Of a stretch of DNA of 64,000 nucleotides, positions 11,924 to 19,923 are shown in pieces (the stretch's first letter is position 1; every line of letters begins with the position of its first letter). The position numbers and the translations under genes are program-made. Source of the stretch: Massilia aurea (GTDB taxonomy: Bacteria; Pseudomonadota; Gammaproteobacteria; Burkholderiales; Burkholderiaceae_D); the NCBI RefSeq assembly GCF_024753205.1, contig NZ_JANUGZ010000002.1, positions 124,001-188,000 of the forward strand. Reading direction: 5' to 3'. The notes below the pieces were generated by a model. That model made no database searches. It saw nothing but the letters and a program-made list of their open reading frames with translations, and was not told the origin of the DNA.

Positions 11924-13705
11924 TCACTGCATCGTGTAGGTCTGCTGCGTCGTATCGACGGCAGCGTTGCGCGCCGTGTCCCAGTACGTGACGGTGTAGC
12001 GCACCACGTTGCCGATCGCCAGACCGCCCGCCGTGAAGGTGTTCACGCCATTGGCCAGCTGCATGCGCACGTTCTGCTGCGGCCCGTTGTTGACCGTGTA
12101 GTGCACGTCGGCCCAGCTGCCGGTGGTGGTGCGGAACTGCAGCATCGTCGATGACGTCTGGCTCACCGATGTCGGCCCGGTCTGCGCTGGCGGCGTCGTG
12201 GTGCCGCCACCGCCCGACTCCCAGACGATATCGTCGAGCGCGAACTGGAAGCTGGATGTGGGCAGACTGCCGTCGATACTCGAGATCATGAAGATGTCGT
12301 ACAGCGACTGCGCCGCCACCAGGGGCCCGAGCAGCGTCGACACCGGGATCGATGCCTGCGCCCACCCACCGTTGCGCACGAGGCCATAGGCAGTGGTGTT
12401 GGCCGGGAAGTTCACCCAGTTCTGGTTGGTGAACGTGTCGCCCACCCCGATCCGGAAGCCCACGTTGGCGGGGATCTTGATGCGAAACTTGACCGTGCCG
12501 TTGGTGCGGTAGTTCGACAGGTCGCGCACCTGACGCGCCTGGATGCCGCCGCCGAACCACTGGCCGGGCGCCGTGTAGTTCCAGGCGATGACGTTGCTGC
12601 CTTCGTACGGCGCCGTGTTGCCGGCGCCGCTGGACGCGGCATTCCACAGGAAGATGTCGGAACTGGTGCCCGCTACCAGCTTGGCAGTGACCGCCGTGTT
12701 ATCGGTGAAGATGCCGAACTTGCCCGCCACTTCGGGCGCGCTCTGGTTGCCCAGCTTGACCTGCCCCTTGCCATCGAGCTGGTACACGCGCACATAGTCG
12801 ACATACATCGTGCCCGGCAGCGGCGCCGTGACCTGGCTGGCATTGGCCGCATCGGTGAAGTTGCCGCCCACGGCCATGTTCAGCAGCAGGTAGAACGGCG
12901 CCTGCAGCGCGCTCGAATTGACCGGCAGCGGCGCGTTGTACAGATTGTGTTCGACGCCGTTGTCGACGACCGAGAAGCGCATTTCGCTCTCGGTCCAGTA
13001 GAAGCGGTAGGTGACGAAACGGTTTGCCAGCGACGTGGTCGGCACGTGCCAGTTATCGGTCTGCCACGCGGTCGATGCGGCGCAGCTCTCGTTGCCGGAC
13101 ACGCAGGCAGCCTGCTGCCAGGTGATCACGTTGGCACCGACGAAGTGGTTGGACGACGGCGCCCCGCCTTCGGCCCGCGCCGCGGCCTTGTGTCCCATCT
13201 CCATCATGTCGATCTCGCCGTTGCGCGGCCAGGTCTGCGGGCTCACGCCCAGCAGCCAGGCAGCGGGCCACAGGCCGGTGCCCAGGTTCGGCGTGGCCAT
13301 GCGCACCTCGATCATCCCGTACTGCACCTGCACCTTGTTGCGCGAGTCGAGCCGCGCCGACGTGAACAGATTGCTGCCCACGGTCTGGCTGCGCGCCTGG
13401 ATCGCCAGCGCGCGCGTGCCCGATTCGAACGGCACGTTGGCGATGGTGGCGTTGTTGGGGCTGTAGTACTGCAGCTCGGCGTTGCCGTAGCCGCACAGGC
13501 CGATCTGGCAACCGTTCCCGTCCTGCAGGTTCCAGACGCCGGTATTCACGCTGGTGCCATTGAACTCTTCGGACCACAGCAGCTGGCCGATGACGGGGTT
13601 GGTAACGCTGGCGGTGGCTTGCGCGCTCCACGACAGCGCGAGGCCGGCGACAAGCATCTGGAAAGGCTTCCATTTGGAGCGGTATTGCTGGTGTAGGTGA
13701 CTCAC
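11924..13705 (-). CDS. Secreted GH16 endo-beta-1,3-glucanase with C-terminal carbohydrate-binding modules
   Basis: A 593-residue exported glucanase. GTG 13705 is preceded by a strong AGAGGAG five bases away and gives a signal peptide cleaved about ATA-SVTNP (residue 32). The GH16 domain spans about 35-290, with catalytic Glu164 and Glu169 in GEIDMMEMG. A central beta-sandwich (about 305-485) resembles galactose-binding-like modules of glucanases. After a GGGGTTTPP linker, the last ~90 residues (WADVHYTVNNGPQQNVRMQ onward) resemble CBM56, a beta-1,3-glucan binder. The predicted substrate is therefore laminarin/callose-type glucan outside the cell. It lies on the opposite strand to GH94 (1 bp between stops) and has its own promoter. 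An upstream ATG at 13882 would add 59 residues and is unlikely. Confidence 0.86.
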   Translation of the reverse strand: MSHLHQQYRSKWKPFQMLVAGLALSWSAQATASVTNPVIGQLLWSEEFNGTSVNTGVWNLQDGNGCQIGLCGYGNAELQYYSPNNATIANVPFESGTRALAIQARSQTVGSNLFTSARLDSRNKVQVQYGMIEVRMATPNLGTGLWPAAWLLGVSPQTWPRNGEIDMMEMGHKAAARAEGGAPSSNHFVGANVITWQQAACVSGNESCAASTAWQTDNWHVPTTSLANRFVTYRFYWTESEMRFSVVDNGVEHNLYNAPLPVNSSALQAPFYLLLNMAVGGNFTDAANASQVTAPLPGTMYVDYVRVYQLDGKGQVKLGNQSAPEVAGKFGIFTDNTAVTAKLVAGTSSDIFLWNAASSGAGNTAPYEGSNVIAWNYTAPGQWFGGGIQARQVRDLSNYRTNGTVKFRIKIPANVGFRIGVGDTFTNQNWVNFPANTTAYGLVRNGGWAQASIPVSTLLGPLVAAQSLYDIFMISSIDGSLPTSSFQFALDDIVWESGGGGTTTPPAQTGPTSVSQTSSTMLQFRTTTGSWADVHYTVNNGPQQNVRMQLANGVNTFTAGGLAIGNVVRYTVTYWDTARNAAVDTTQQTYTMQ

Positions 13706-13813
13706 GTTGACTCCTCTTTTCTCACGACAAGAAAATGTGGCCGTGCCGGATTGCCGTGCCACACGCCGCCAACTTTGCGTTGGTCTCGAATGGTTTTGAT
13801 GCGGGATACCGAG

Positions 13814-13870
13814 TTGGAAACCTTTCCAATATCGTGTGAAAAATATAGTCCGATTTTTGGGGTGCGTCAA
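13814..13870 (-). promoter_or_regulatory. Promoter and LacI-type operator of the GH16 glucanase
   Basis: On the minus strand TTGACG (13870-13865) and TATATT (13847-13842) are 17 bp apart, a good sigma-70 promoter. Just downstream of the expected transcription start lies TTGGAAAGGTTTCCAA (13829-13814), with perfect 7-bp arms around two bases. It looks like a LacI-family operator but differs from the gluconate-type palindromes nearby. The remainder of the gap 13706-14006 holds a leader of about 130 nt and no gene. Confidence 0.6.
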
Positions 13871-14006
13871 ACAGATCTGCATGGCACGCAGAGATTACCC
13901 GGTGCGCATACTTTTGCTGGTTAGACGGTGACGTACGTGGTGATGGTGAAGACAGGTAACCGGCGCCCAAGCGGCGCCAGTGATGGACGAGCGTGTGCCT
14001 GTTCGC

Positions 14007-14519
14007 CTAGGCGCGGGCGAGAATCTGCGACACCAGCTGCGCCGGGGTATCGCGGATGTCGAGCGTGATGCCCGCTTCGTCCGGCTGCAGGGGTTCGAGC
14101 GTTGCCAGCTGGCTGTCGAGCAGCGATGGCGGCATGTAGTGGCCGGGGCGGTTGCTGACGCGCTCGGCCAGCAGGCTGCGCTCGCCGGCCAGGTGCACGA
14201 AGCGTACGTCGCCGCCGGCGCCCCGCAGCAGGTCGCGGTAGCTGCGCTTGAGCGACGAGCATGACAGCACCGCCCCGCCCTCACGCCTGGCCAGCAGGTC
14301 ACGCAGCGTCACGAGCCAGTCGTGGCGGTCGTCGTCGGTCAGCGGCGTACCAGCCGACATCCGGGCGATGTTCACGTCGGAGTGGTAGGCATCGCCCTCG
14401 ATGAATTCCACGCCGAGCTGGTTGCCCAGGCGCGCGCCGATCTGGCTCTTGCCGCAGCCACTCACGCCCATGATGACCCAGGCCGTTCCCTTGTTATCGC
14501 TCGTTGGTTCTGTCGTCAT
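14007..14519 (-). CDS. gntK: Gluconokinase
   Basis: A 170-residue P-loop kinase that phosphorylates gluconate to 6-phosphogluconate. It has the Walker A motif GVSGCGKS (residues 19-26), FIEGDAYHSDVNIARMSAGTPLTDDDRHDWL, CSSLKRSYRDLLR and GHYMPPSLLDSQ, all hallmarks of the GntK/Idn kinase family at full length. The start at 14519 has a short AAGG ribosome site. A GntR-type palindrome sits immediately upstream (14527-14540). In context it would channel gluconate released by the GH94 enzyme into the pentose phosphate/Entner-Doudoroff routes. Confidence 0.93.
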   Translation of the reverse strand: MTTEPTSDNKGTAWVIMGVSGCGKSQIGARLGNQLGVEFIEGDAYHSDVNIARMSAGTPLTDDDRHDWLVTLRDLLARREGGAVLSCSSLKRSYRDLLRGAGGDVRFVHLAGERSLLAERVSNRPGHYMPPSLLDSQLATLEPLQPDEAGITLDIRDTPAQLVSQILARA

Positions 14520-14525
14520 TGCCTT

Positions 14526-14543
14526 ATGTTACCGCTAACAAAT
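14526..14543 (-). promoter_or_regulatory. gntK: GntR-like operator upstream of gluconokinase
   Basis: TGTTACCGCTAACA (14527-14540) has perfect 5-bp arms TGTTA/TAACA around four bases and is flanked by A/T, close to the E. coli gluconate operator consensus. It ends 8 bp before the gntK start codon and overlaps a possible TATATT -10 element (minus strand 14546-14541). On the minus strand it reads TGTTAGCGGTAACA, sharing 12 of 14 bases with the site ahead of the GPH symporter. Confidence 0.7.
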
Positions 14544-14753
14544 ATACCGCGATTGTGCGCTCGCGGCCTGGAAATGTAAACCCGCCGGCCGTGCACCCAA
14601 TTCGAGCGGCTGCGCCTGCGCGGTGCGTATTTCGCCGGCTCGGTACAAACTTCTTGCTGGTCGGTCTGCTTCTTCATCGACTTCGTGCATGGCACGCGCC
14701 TTGCTGAAGTAATGCGTGAACGTAGATTCCCACCACTTTCTGGAGCAGCCAAC

Positions 14754-15203
14754 ATGATTTCATGCCGTGAAGATGTCACCAAACTGATCGTATCCGCGAA
14801 AGTCCGCAAGGGCATCAAATGGCGCGACGTGACCGAGGCCACGGGCCTGTCGAAGGAATGGACCACCGCCGCCTGCCTGGGCCAGATGACGCTGACCAAG
14901 CTACAGGCCGAAGCAGTCGGCAAGCTGTTCGAACTGTCCGACGAAGCGATCGCCTGGCTGCAGATCGTGCCGTACAAAGGCTCGCTGCCGACAGCCGTGC
15001 CGACCGATCCGCTGATCTACCGCTGGTATGAGCTCGTCAGCGTGTACGGCACCACGATCAAGGAACTGATCCACGAAGAATTCGGCGACGGCATCATGAG
15101 CGCCATCGATTTTTCGATGGATATCCAGCGCACCGAAGACCCGAAAGGCGACCGCGTGAACGTGGTCTTGTCGGGCAAATTCCTGCCCTATAAATCCTAC
15201 TGA
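14754..15203 (+). CDS. cynS: Cyanate hydratase (cyanase)
   Basis: A 149-residue enzyme that decomposes cyanate with bicarbonate to ammonia and CO2. An N-terminal helical DNA-binding-like domain is followed by the conserved catalytic segment LIYRWYELVSVYGTTIKELIHEEFGDGIMSAIDF. By position the active-site triad is Arg90, Glu93 and Ser116 (E. coli Arg96, Glu99, Ser122). ATG 14754 has GGAG eight bases upstream; an in-frame ATG at 14685 gives an unlikely extension. No carbonic anhydrase or cyanate transporter is adjacent. It converges on the LacI-family gene with a 6 bp gap and seems unrelated to the sugar locus around it. Confidence 0.95.
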   Translation: MISCREDVTKLIVSAKVRKGIKWRDVTEATGLSKEWTTAACLGQMTLTKLQAEAVGKLFELSDEAIAWLQIVPYKGSLPTAVPTDPLIYRWYELVSVYGTTIKELIHEEFGDGIMSAIDFSMDIQRTEDPKGDRVNVVLSGKFLPYKSY

Positions 15204-15209
15204 TCCCGC

Positions 15210-16238
15210 TTATGCGCTCTCGCGGTCGCGCAGCGTGAAGCCAAGGTCGATGCGCCGCTCGGCCGGCTCTTCGCCCTTGATCACCTGCAGCAGCAGGCCG
15301 GCGGCTTCGAAGCCGATCTGGTAGCGCGGCGTGTCGACCGTCGTCAGTGACGGCATCATCCAGGCCGATGCGGGCAAGTCATTGAAGCCGCATACCGCGA
15401 TGTCCTGCGGGATGCGGATGCCTTGCCGCTGGCAGTGGAACACGGCGCCGTGGGCCAAGTCATCGTTGCAGCAAAAGACGGCGTCGCAGTCGGGCCGCAG
15501 CGCCATCAGTTGCGCCATCAGGCCGGCGCCCAGCGCGATCGTCGAGCGTTCCGGCACCATCAACTCCAGGCCAGGATCGGCCAGGCCCGCCGTCGCCATC
15601 GCGGCGCGGTAGCCATCGGCGCGGCGCAGCGTGCGCTCGTCGAGCTGCGCGCCGATGAAGCCGATGCGTGTGTAGCCCTTGGCGATCAGGTGGCGCGTCA
15701 TGGCCATGCCGGCCTCGTACTGCGAAAAGCCGACCGACAGCACGGCCGGGTCATCGGACAGGTCCATCATGGCGACCGCCGGCACCTTCGATGCCGCCAG
15801 CATCTTGGCCACGGCGGGGCTGCGCACCTGGCTCGAGAACAGGATGCCGTCGGGGTTCGACTGCAGATAGGTGCGCAGCAGCTTTTCTTCTTCGAGCTGC
15901 GAATAATAGGTATTGCCGATCAGGAGCTGGTACTGGCCGGGCGCGACGGCGTCGTGGATGCCCTCGAGGACGGCAGTGAACACGGCATTCGACAGCGACG
16001 GCACCAGCACCACGATCACGTGCGACTGCGACGAGGCCAGCGCCCGCGCGGCGCGATTGGGCACGTAACCCAGTTCGGCCACGGCTTGCTCGACCTTGAT
16101 GCGCGTGGCCTCGGACACCAGCTTCGGCTGGCTCAGTGCGCGCGAGGCCGTCATGATCGACACGCCAGCCATGCCCGCAACCTGCTCGAGCGTCGCGCGC
16201 CCCGTCCCCCTGCCCCGGCTTCGGCTTGTCTTGTCCAT
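15210..16238 (-). CDS. LacI-family transcriptional regulator, GntR (gluconate repressor)-like
   Basis: A 342-residue repressor. The N-terminal helix-turn-helix reads ATLEQVAGMAGVSIMTASRALSQPKLVSE and is followed by the hinge helix and a periplasmic-binding-type effector domain. Segments such as YVPNRAARALASS, FIGAQLDERTLRR, VFCCNDDLAHGAVFHCQRQGI and DLGFTLRDRES resemble enterobacterial GntR closely, so the likely inducer is gluconate or 6-phosphogluconate. The start at 16238 (MDKTSRSRGRG) is chosen over one 13 codons upstream because GGGAA precedes it and the extension is not family-like. Matching operators lie ahead of gntK and the GPH symporter. Proposed role: repressing both until gluconate accumulates. 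Confidence 0.88.
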   Translation of the reverse strand: MDKTSRSRGRGTGRATLEQVAGMAGVSIMTASRALSQPKLVSEATRIKVEQAVAELGYVPNRAARALASSQSHVIVVLVPSLSNAVFTAVLEGIHDAVAPGQYQLLIGNTYYSQLEEEKLLRTYLQSNPDGILFSSQVRSPAVAKMLAASKVPAVAMMDLSDDPAVLSVGFSQYEAGMAMTRHLIAKGYTRIGFIGAQLDERTLRRADGYRAAMATAGLADPGLELMVPERSTIALGAGLMAQLMALRPDCDAVFCCNDDLAHGAVFHCQRQGIRIPQDIAVCGFNDLPASAWMMPSLTTVDTPRYQIGFEAAGLLLQVIKGEEPAERRIDLGFTLRDRESA

Positions 16239-16320
16239 GCTGTTCCCGTGATATTTACGCAATGACCATTCTATCAATGCAGCGGCCTGCCGCTACAGGA
16301 AAGTTGGCGACCAGAGAAAA

Positions 16321-16518
16321 AGCCGGGGTCAGGTCTGACATTCGGACACGATCTCGACAGTCGAGTAGTCCAAACTAGCTGACACAGGGCCATGCTAATA
16401 CTAGGCAAGACACTTTGGACGTGACTAAGGCTGAGGCCGTGTCCGAATGTCATACCTGACCCCGGCTAGAAGTGACTAAGGCTGAGGCCGTGTCCGAATG
16501 TCAGACCTGACCCCGGCT
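16321..16518. repeat. Inverted-repeat element with a tandem right arm
   Basis: A 30-bp arm at 16321-16350, starting AGCCGGGGTCAGG and ending TTCGGACACG, recurs as its exact reverse complement at 16489-16518 and with one mismatch at 16438-16467. The two right arms are parts of a 47-bp direct repeat (16421-16467 and 16472-16518, one mismatch, 51-bp period). The element fills most of the gap between dnaE2 (stop at 16524) and the GntR-like gene. It encodes nothing visible. It could be a miniature transposable element or a strong bidirectional terminator/RNA hairpin. Confidence 0.85.
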
Positions 16519-16523
16519 GTGCG

Positions 16524-19500
16524 TCAACAAAAATCCCTGCTGCGCGTATCGAGTCCACCCAGCAGGTGCGACAGATCCACCAGCCGCTTGGCGACCAGGT
16601 GGCGCACTTCGCCCTCGCGCTGCCAGACCCCGTAGACGCCGAGCAGCGGCGCGCTTAGCACCTCGCGCCGCTGCTGCTCTACCAGCGATGGCCACACGAT
16701 CACGTTGACGTTGCCGGTTTCGTCTTCCAGCGTCAGGAACAGCACGCCCTTGGCGGTGCCGGGGCGCTGGCGCACCGTCACCAGGCCGCAGCCGCGCGCC
16801 AGTTGGCCGTTCTGGAAATCCATCAGCGTCGCCGCGGGCAGGAAACGCTGCGCCAGCAAACGCTCGCGCAGCAGCGCCAGCGGATGGCGGCCCAGCGTGA
16901 GGCCCTGCGCGCGGTAGTCGCCCACGATCTCTTCGCCTTCGCTTGGCGCAGCCAGCACGGGCGCTTCTTCGCGCGGCACCGTCGGACGCAGCAGGTCCTT
17001 GTCGGGCGCGGCGCCGGATGCTTCCCACAATGCTTCGCGCCGGTGCCCGGCCAGCGATTGCAGCGCGCCGGCCGCCGCCAGCACCTGCAGGTCGCTGCGG
17101 TCCAGGCCCGCGCGGCGCGCCAGGTCGGCCACATCGGCAAACGGCCGCACGGCGCGCGCCTGCTCGATGCGCTCGGCCGCATCGACCTTCATCCCGCGCT
17201 GCAGCGACAGGCCGAGACGCACCGCCGGCTGGCGCGTGCGCTCGTGCGGATCGTATTCTTCGAGCGCCGAATCCCAGCCGCTGACGGCGACATCGACTGG
17301 CCGCACCTCGATGCCATGGCGGCGCGCGTCCTGCACCAGTTGCGACGGGCTGTAAAAGCCCATCGGCTGGCTGTTGAGCAGCGCGCACAGGAAGGCGGCC
17401 GGCTCGTGGCACTTGAGCCACGAACTGGCGTACGCCAGCAGCGCGAAGCTCGCGGCATGCGACTCGGGAAAGCCGTATTCACCGAAGCCCTGGATCTGAC
17501 TGAAGATCGCTTCGGCAAATTCAAGCGTGTAGCCGCGTTCGAGCATGCCGGTCGTGATGCGCTCGTGATAGTGTTCGAGCCCGCCCTTGCGCTTCCAGGC
17601 CGCCATCGCGCGGCGCAGCTGGTCGGCCTCGCCCGGTGTGAAGCCCGCACCCAGGATCGCCACCTGCATCACCTGCTCCTGGAAGATCGGCACGCCCAAC
17701 GTGCGCTCGAGCGCCACTTTCATTTCGGCGCTCGGATACACAACCGGCTCGAAGCCCTGACGGCGCCGCAGATAGGGATGGACCATGCCGCCCTGGATCG
17801 GGCCGGGGCGCACCACCGCCACCTCGATCACCAGGTCGTAGAAGACGCGCGGGCGCATCCGCGGCAGCATGCTCATTTGCGCGCGCGACTCGATCTGGAA
17901 CACGCCCACCGTGTCGGCCTGGCAGATCATGTCGTAGGTGGCCGTATCGTCGGCCGGGATGTCCTGCATCTCGAACACGTTGCCATAGCGCTGGCCGACC
18001 AGCTCCAGCCCGCGCCGCATCATCGACAGCATGCCCAGCGCCAGCACGTCGACCTTCATCAGCCCCAGTTCCTCAAGGTCGTTCTTGTCCCACTGGATGA
18101 CGCTGCGGTCGGCCATCGCGGCGTTCTCGATCGGCACCAGGCGCGAGAGCTTGCCGCGCGCGATGACGAAGCCCCCCGGATGCTGCGACAGGTGACGCGG
18201 GAAGTTGAGCAGCGACTGCGCGAGCGTGGCCCACTGGCGCGACAGCGGCGCCTCGGGATCCAGGCCGCTCTCGGCCAGGCGGCCCAGCAGGTCGGCGCGG
18301 CTGTCGAACCAGTGGTGGGTCTTGGCGACCTTTTCGACGATGCCAAGGTCGATGCCCAGCGCGCGGCCGCTGTCGCGCAGCGCACTCTTGGGGCGGTAGC
18401 TGATCACCACCGCCGCCAACGCTGCCCGATCGCGCCCGTATTTGTTGTAGATGTACTGGATGACTTCTTCGCGCCGCTGGTGCTCGAAGTCGACGTCGAT
18501 GTCGGGCGGCTCGTTGCGCTCGCGCGAGATGAAGCGCTCGAACAGCAGGCTGGCGCGGGCCGGATCGACCTCGGTGATACCGAGGCAATAGCAGACGGCT
18601 GAATTGGCCGCCGAACCGCGGCCCTGGCACAGGATGTGCTGCGAGCGGGCGAAGCGCACGATGTCGTATACCGTCAAAAAGTAGTGTTCGTAGCGCATCT
18701 CGGAAATCAGCGCCAGCTCGTGCTCGATCTGCGCCTGCACCTTGGCCGGTATGCCGTCGCGAAAACGCCGGTGCGCGCCGATCCAGGTTTCGGCGCGCAA
18801 AAAGCTCGCCGCCGTGTGGCCAGGCGGGACCACTTCGTCCGGGTATTCGTAGCGCAGTTCGTCGAGCGAGAAGGTGCACAGGCGCGCCACGCGCACCGTC
18901 TCGGCCAGCACCTGGGGCGTGTACAGGTTGGCCAGGCGCAGGCGCGAGCGCAGGTGCTGCTCGGCGTTCTGCGCCAGCCCGTAGCCGCAGTCGGCCACCG
19001 CCTTGTTCAGGCGCGTGGCGGTGAGCGTGTCCTGCAGCGGTTTGCGCGAGCGCACGTGCATGCACACGTGGCCCAGTGCCACGATCGGCAAGCCATGCTG
19101 CCAGCCGACTTCTTCGACCGTGGCGCGGTGCGCATCGTCGAACGCGCGGTGCAGCGACGTCAGGCCGAGCCAGGCGCGGCCCGGAAAGGTAGTCGCCATC
19201 CACGCCGCCTGCGCGTGCAGGCGGTCGACATCCTGCGCCTCGTGTCCCGGATACGGCGGCAGCAGGATCGCCAGGCAATCGGGCATGTGGCGCAGGTGCG
19301 CGTTCTCCGGCGCCGGGTCGGCCAGATCATCGGGGGTCAAGAGGTACGTGCCCTTCTCAGCACGCGTGCGCCCGAGCGTGATGAATTCGGACAGGTTGCC
19401 GTAACCCTCGCGGTTCTGCGCCAGGAGGATCAGCGACGGCGCCGGGCTGCCATCGAGATTCTGCAAATGGAAGTGGGCGCCGATGATGAGCGGCAGGCCT

Positions 19501-19715
19501 GCCTCCTTGGCCTCGGCATGTGCGCGCACGACGCCGGCCAGTGAGCATTCGTCGGTGATCCCCAGCGCGAAGTACCCGAGCTGCACCGCGCGCAGCACCA
19601 GCTCCTCGGCATGCGACGCCCCTTGCAGGAACGAGAAGTTCGACAGGCAGAACAACTCGGCATACGGCGGCAGAGTCGGAGCTGCGGGAGGCTGGTTGGT
19701 CGGAGGCTGTATCAC
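16524..19715 (-). CDS. dnaE2: Error-prone DNA polymerase DnaE2 (ImuC)
   Basis: A 1063-residue C-family polymerase used in SOS mutagenesis together with ImuA and ImuB. The N-terminal PHP domain starts YAELFCLSNFSFLQGASH, followed by the palm with the conserved PDIDVDFEHQRREEVIQYIY (catalytic acidic residues), the fingers and helix-hairpin-helix, and a C-terminal OB fold. The length is right for DnaE2, shorter than replicative DnaE. The start is GTG 19715, 27 bp downstream of a LexA box, so DNA damage should induce it. Its usual partners imuA-imuB are about 20 kb away rather than adjacent. Confidence 0.93.
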   Translation of the reverse strand: MIQPPTNQPPAAPTLPPYAELFCLSNFSFLQGASHAEELVLRAVQLGYFALGITDECSLAGVVRAHAEAKEAGLPLIIGAHFHLQNLDGSPAPSLILLAQNREGYGNLSEFITLGRTRAEKGTYLLTPDDLADPAPENAHLRHMPDCLAILLPPYPGHEAQDVDRLHAQAAWMATTFPGRAWLGLTSLHRAFDDAHRATVEEVGWQHGLPIVALGHVCMHVRSRKPLQDTLTATRLNKAVADCGYGLAQNAEQHLRSRLRLANLYTPQVLAETVRVARLCTFSLDELRYEYPDEVVPPGHTAASFLRAETWIGAHRRFRDGIPAKVQAQIEHELALISEMRYEHYFLTVYDIVRFARSQHILCQGRGSAANSAVCYCLGITEVDPARASLLFERFISRERNEPPDIDVDFEHQRREEVIQYIYNKYGRDRAALAAVVISYRPKSALRDSGRALGIDLGIVEKVAKTHHWFDSRADLLGRLAESGLDPEAPLSRQWATLAQSLLNFPRHLSQHPGGFVIARGKLSRLVPIENAAMADRSVIQWDKNDLEELGLMKVDVLALGMLSMMRRGLELVGQRYGNVFEMQDIPADDTATYDMICQADTVGVFQIESRAQMSMLPRMRPRVFYDLVIEVAVVRPGPIQGGMVHPYLRRRQGFEPVVYPSAEMKVALERTLGVPIFQEQVMQVAILGAGFTPGEADQLRRAMAAWKRKGGLEHYHERITTGMLERGYTLEFAEAIFSQIQGFGEYGFPESHAASFALLAYASSWLKCHEPAAFLCALLNSQPMGFYSPSQLVQDARRHGIEVRPVDVAVSGWDSALEEYDPHERTRQPAVRLGLSLQRGMKVDAAERIEQARAVRPFADVADLARRAGLDRSDLQVLAAAGALQSLAGHRREALWEASGAAPDKDLLRPTVPREEAPVLAAPSEGEEIVGDYRAQGLTLGRHPLALLRERLLAQRFLPAATLMDFQNGQLARGCGLVTVRQRPGTAKGVLFLTLEDETGNVNVIVWPSLVEQQRREVLSAPLLGVYGVWQREGEVRHLVAKRLVDLSHLLGGLDTRSRDFC

Positions 19716-19741
19716 GCCGGGCTCATGTCAAATGACAAATA

Positions 19742-19757
19742 CTGTATAAAAACACAG
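19742..19757 (-). promoter_or_regulatory. LexA box of dnaE2
   Basis: CTG-N10-CAG with AT-rich centre, CTGTATAAAAACACAG, extended to a TACTGT...ACAGTA palindrome. It lies 27-42 bp upstream of the dnaE2 GTG and matches the gammaproteobacterial-type SOS box. The same core precedes imuA at 42100. Confidence 0.85.
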
Positions 19758-19923
19758 TATAGCCGACCTTTTTGGCCTCACGCGCATTATTTACCGCAGG
19801 AAATTAGTTATGCACCCAACTTGATAATACAAAGTTATACAATCAGAACGTTGTGTTAATGCCACATTGCAACGGTAATCGAAGGATCCATTGATAGTAT
19901 CCGAACATCCTTCGGAGAAACCA

